From Yinghuangia soli (GTDB taxonomy: Bacteria; Actinomycetota; Actinomycetes; Streptomycetales; Streptomycetaceae): DNA of 64,000 nt. The position numbers and the translations under genes were made by a program. Positions 63,985 through 64,000 of the stretch are shown piece after piece (positions within the stretch are counted from its first letter, which is position 1; each line of letters starts with the position of its first letter). Where the stretch lies: assembly GCF_021502675.1 (NCBI RefSeq), contig NZ_JAKFHA010000001.1:881687-945686 (forward strand), written 5' to 3'. The notes under the pieces are model-generated. The model worked only from the letters and a program-made list of their open reading frames with translations, was not told where the DNA came from and did no database searches.

Positions 63985-64000
63985 GGAACCTCGAGGTTCC
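63985..64000. terminator. Partial hairpin at window end
   Basis: GGAACCTCGAGGTTCC is a perfect palindrome cut off by the window edge. GGGCCC before it suggests a longer stem. It probably belongs to the terminator of the next gene. Confidence 0.4.

Overview
The window is high-GC actinomycete chromosome: strong third-codon-position GC bias, many GTG starts and 1- to 4-base ATGA/GTGA/TGATG overlaps. SepH, a CutRS-like two-component system, an NsdA-like regulator, a ParC-type topoisomerase and a coproporphyrin-type ferrochelatase point to Streptomyces or a close relative. From memory, gene order matches two conserved actinobacterial blocks: the Mycobacterium Rv2689c-Rv2701c block (RNA methyltransferase, KimA-like permease, ceoBC, DUF3159, OB-fold, DUF3710, dut, DUF3093, DUF4193, suhB) and the S. 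coelicolor parC-Pat-sepH-hemH-cutRS neighbourhood. No rRNA, tRNA, prophage or CRISPR array was seen. The window is mostly chromosomal core, with a few accessory marks.

Layout. 1-3031: Hen1-Pnkp RNA repair pair (Pnkp cut by the window edge). 3249-6573: unknown protein, RarD-type transporter, thioredoxin-fold protein and divergent TetR regulator. 6670-12068: TrmA-family RNA methyltransferase, KimA-like K+ permease, CeoB and CeoC. 12189-14996: NsdA-like regulator, DUF3159, OB-fold protein. 15107-23304: kdp operon in the order 27-aa peptide, kdpF, A, B, C, D, E, inserted between the OB-fold gene and DUF3710. 23742-28675: DUF3710, dut, thioesterase, SDR, DUF3093, DUF4193, gamma-carbonic anhydrase. 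28728-30895: NatAB-like ABC exporter. 31048-31998: acyl-ACP desaturase. 32362-39555: CutRS-like system, 58-aa protein, SuhB, ferrochelatase, lactone oxidase, membrane protein. 40030-43876: SepH, a probably split sigma-associated gene, rhodanese, double-VOC protein. 44048-44463: tiny membrane peptide, a MITE and a 107-bp pure G/C tract. 44464-50162: phosphodiesterase-like protein, DUF5998, Pat-like GNAT/acyl-CoA ligase fusion, VOC protein. 50248-56038: CtpE-like P-type ATPase, paired M16 peptidases, DUF2630. 56274-64000: ParC, DUF6082-like protein and partner, HD hydrolase, Apd1-like ferredoxin, acetate symporter with DUF485 partner.

Biological theme. Potassium handling dominates the first 24 kb: a KimA-type importer, two TrkA-type RCK proteins and the high-affinity Kdp pump with its sensor-regulator lie within 13 kb. 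The kdp upstream region carries a T-rich direct repeat that could bind KdpE and two mutually exclusive hairpins just before the first ribosome binding site. Non-coding DNA also holds two paired-operator promoters (TetR/thioredoxin-fold and desaturase), strong hairpin terminators, and several short tandem duplications overlapping gene 3' ends.
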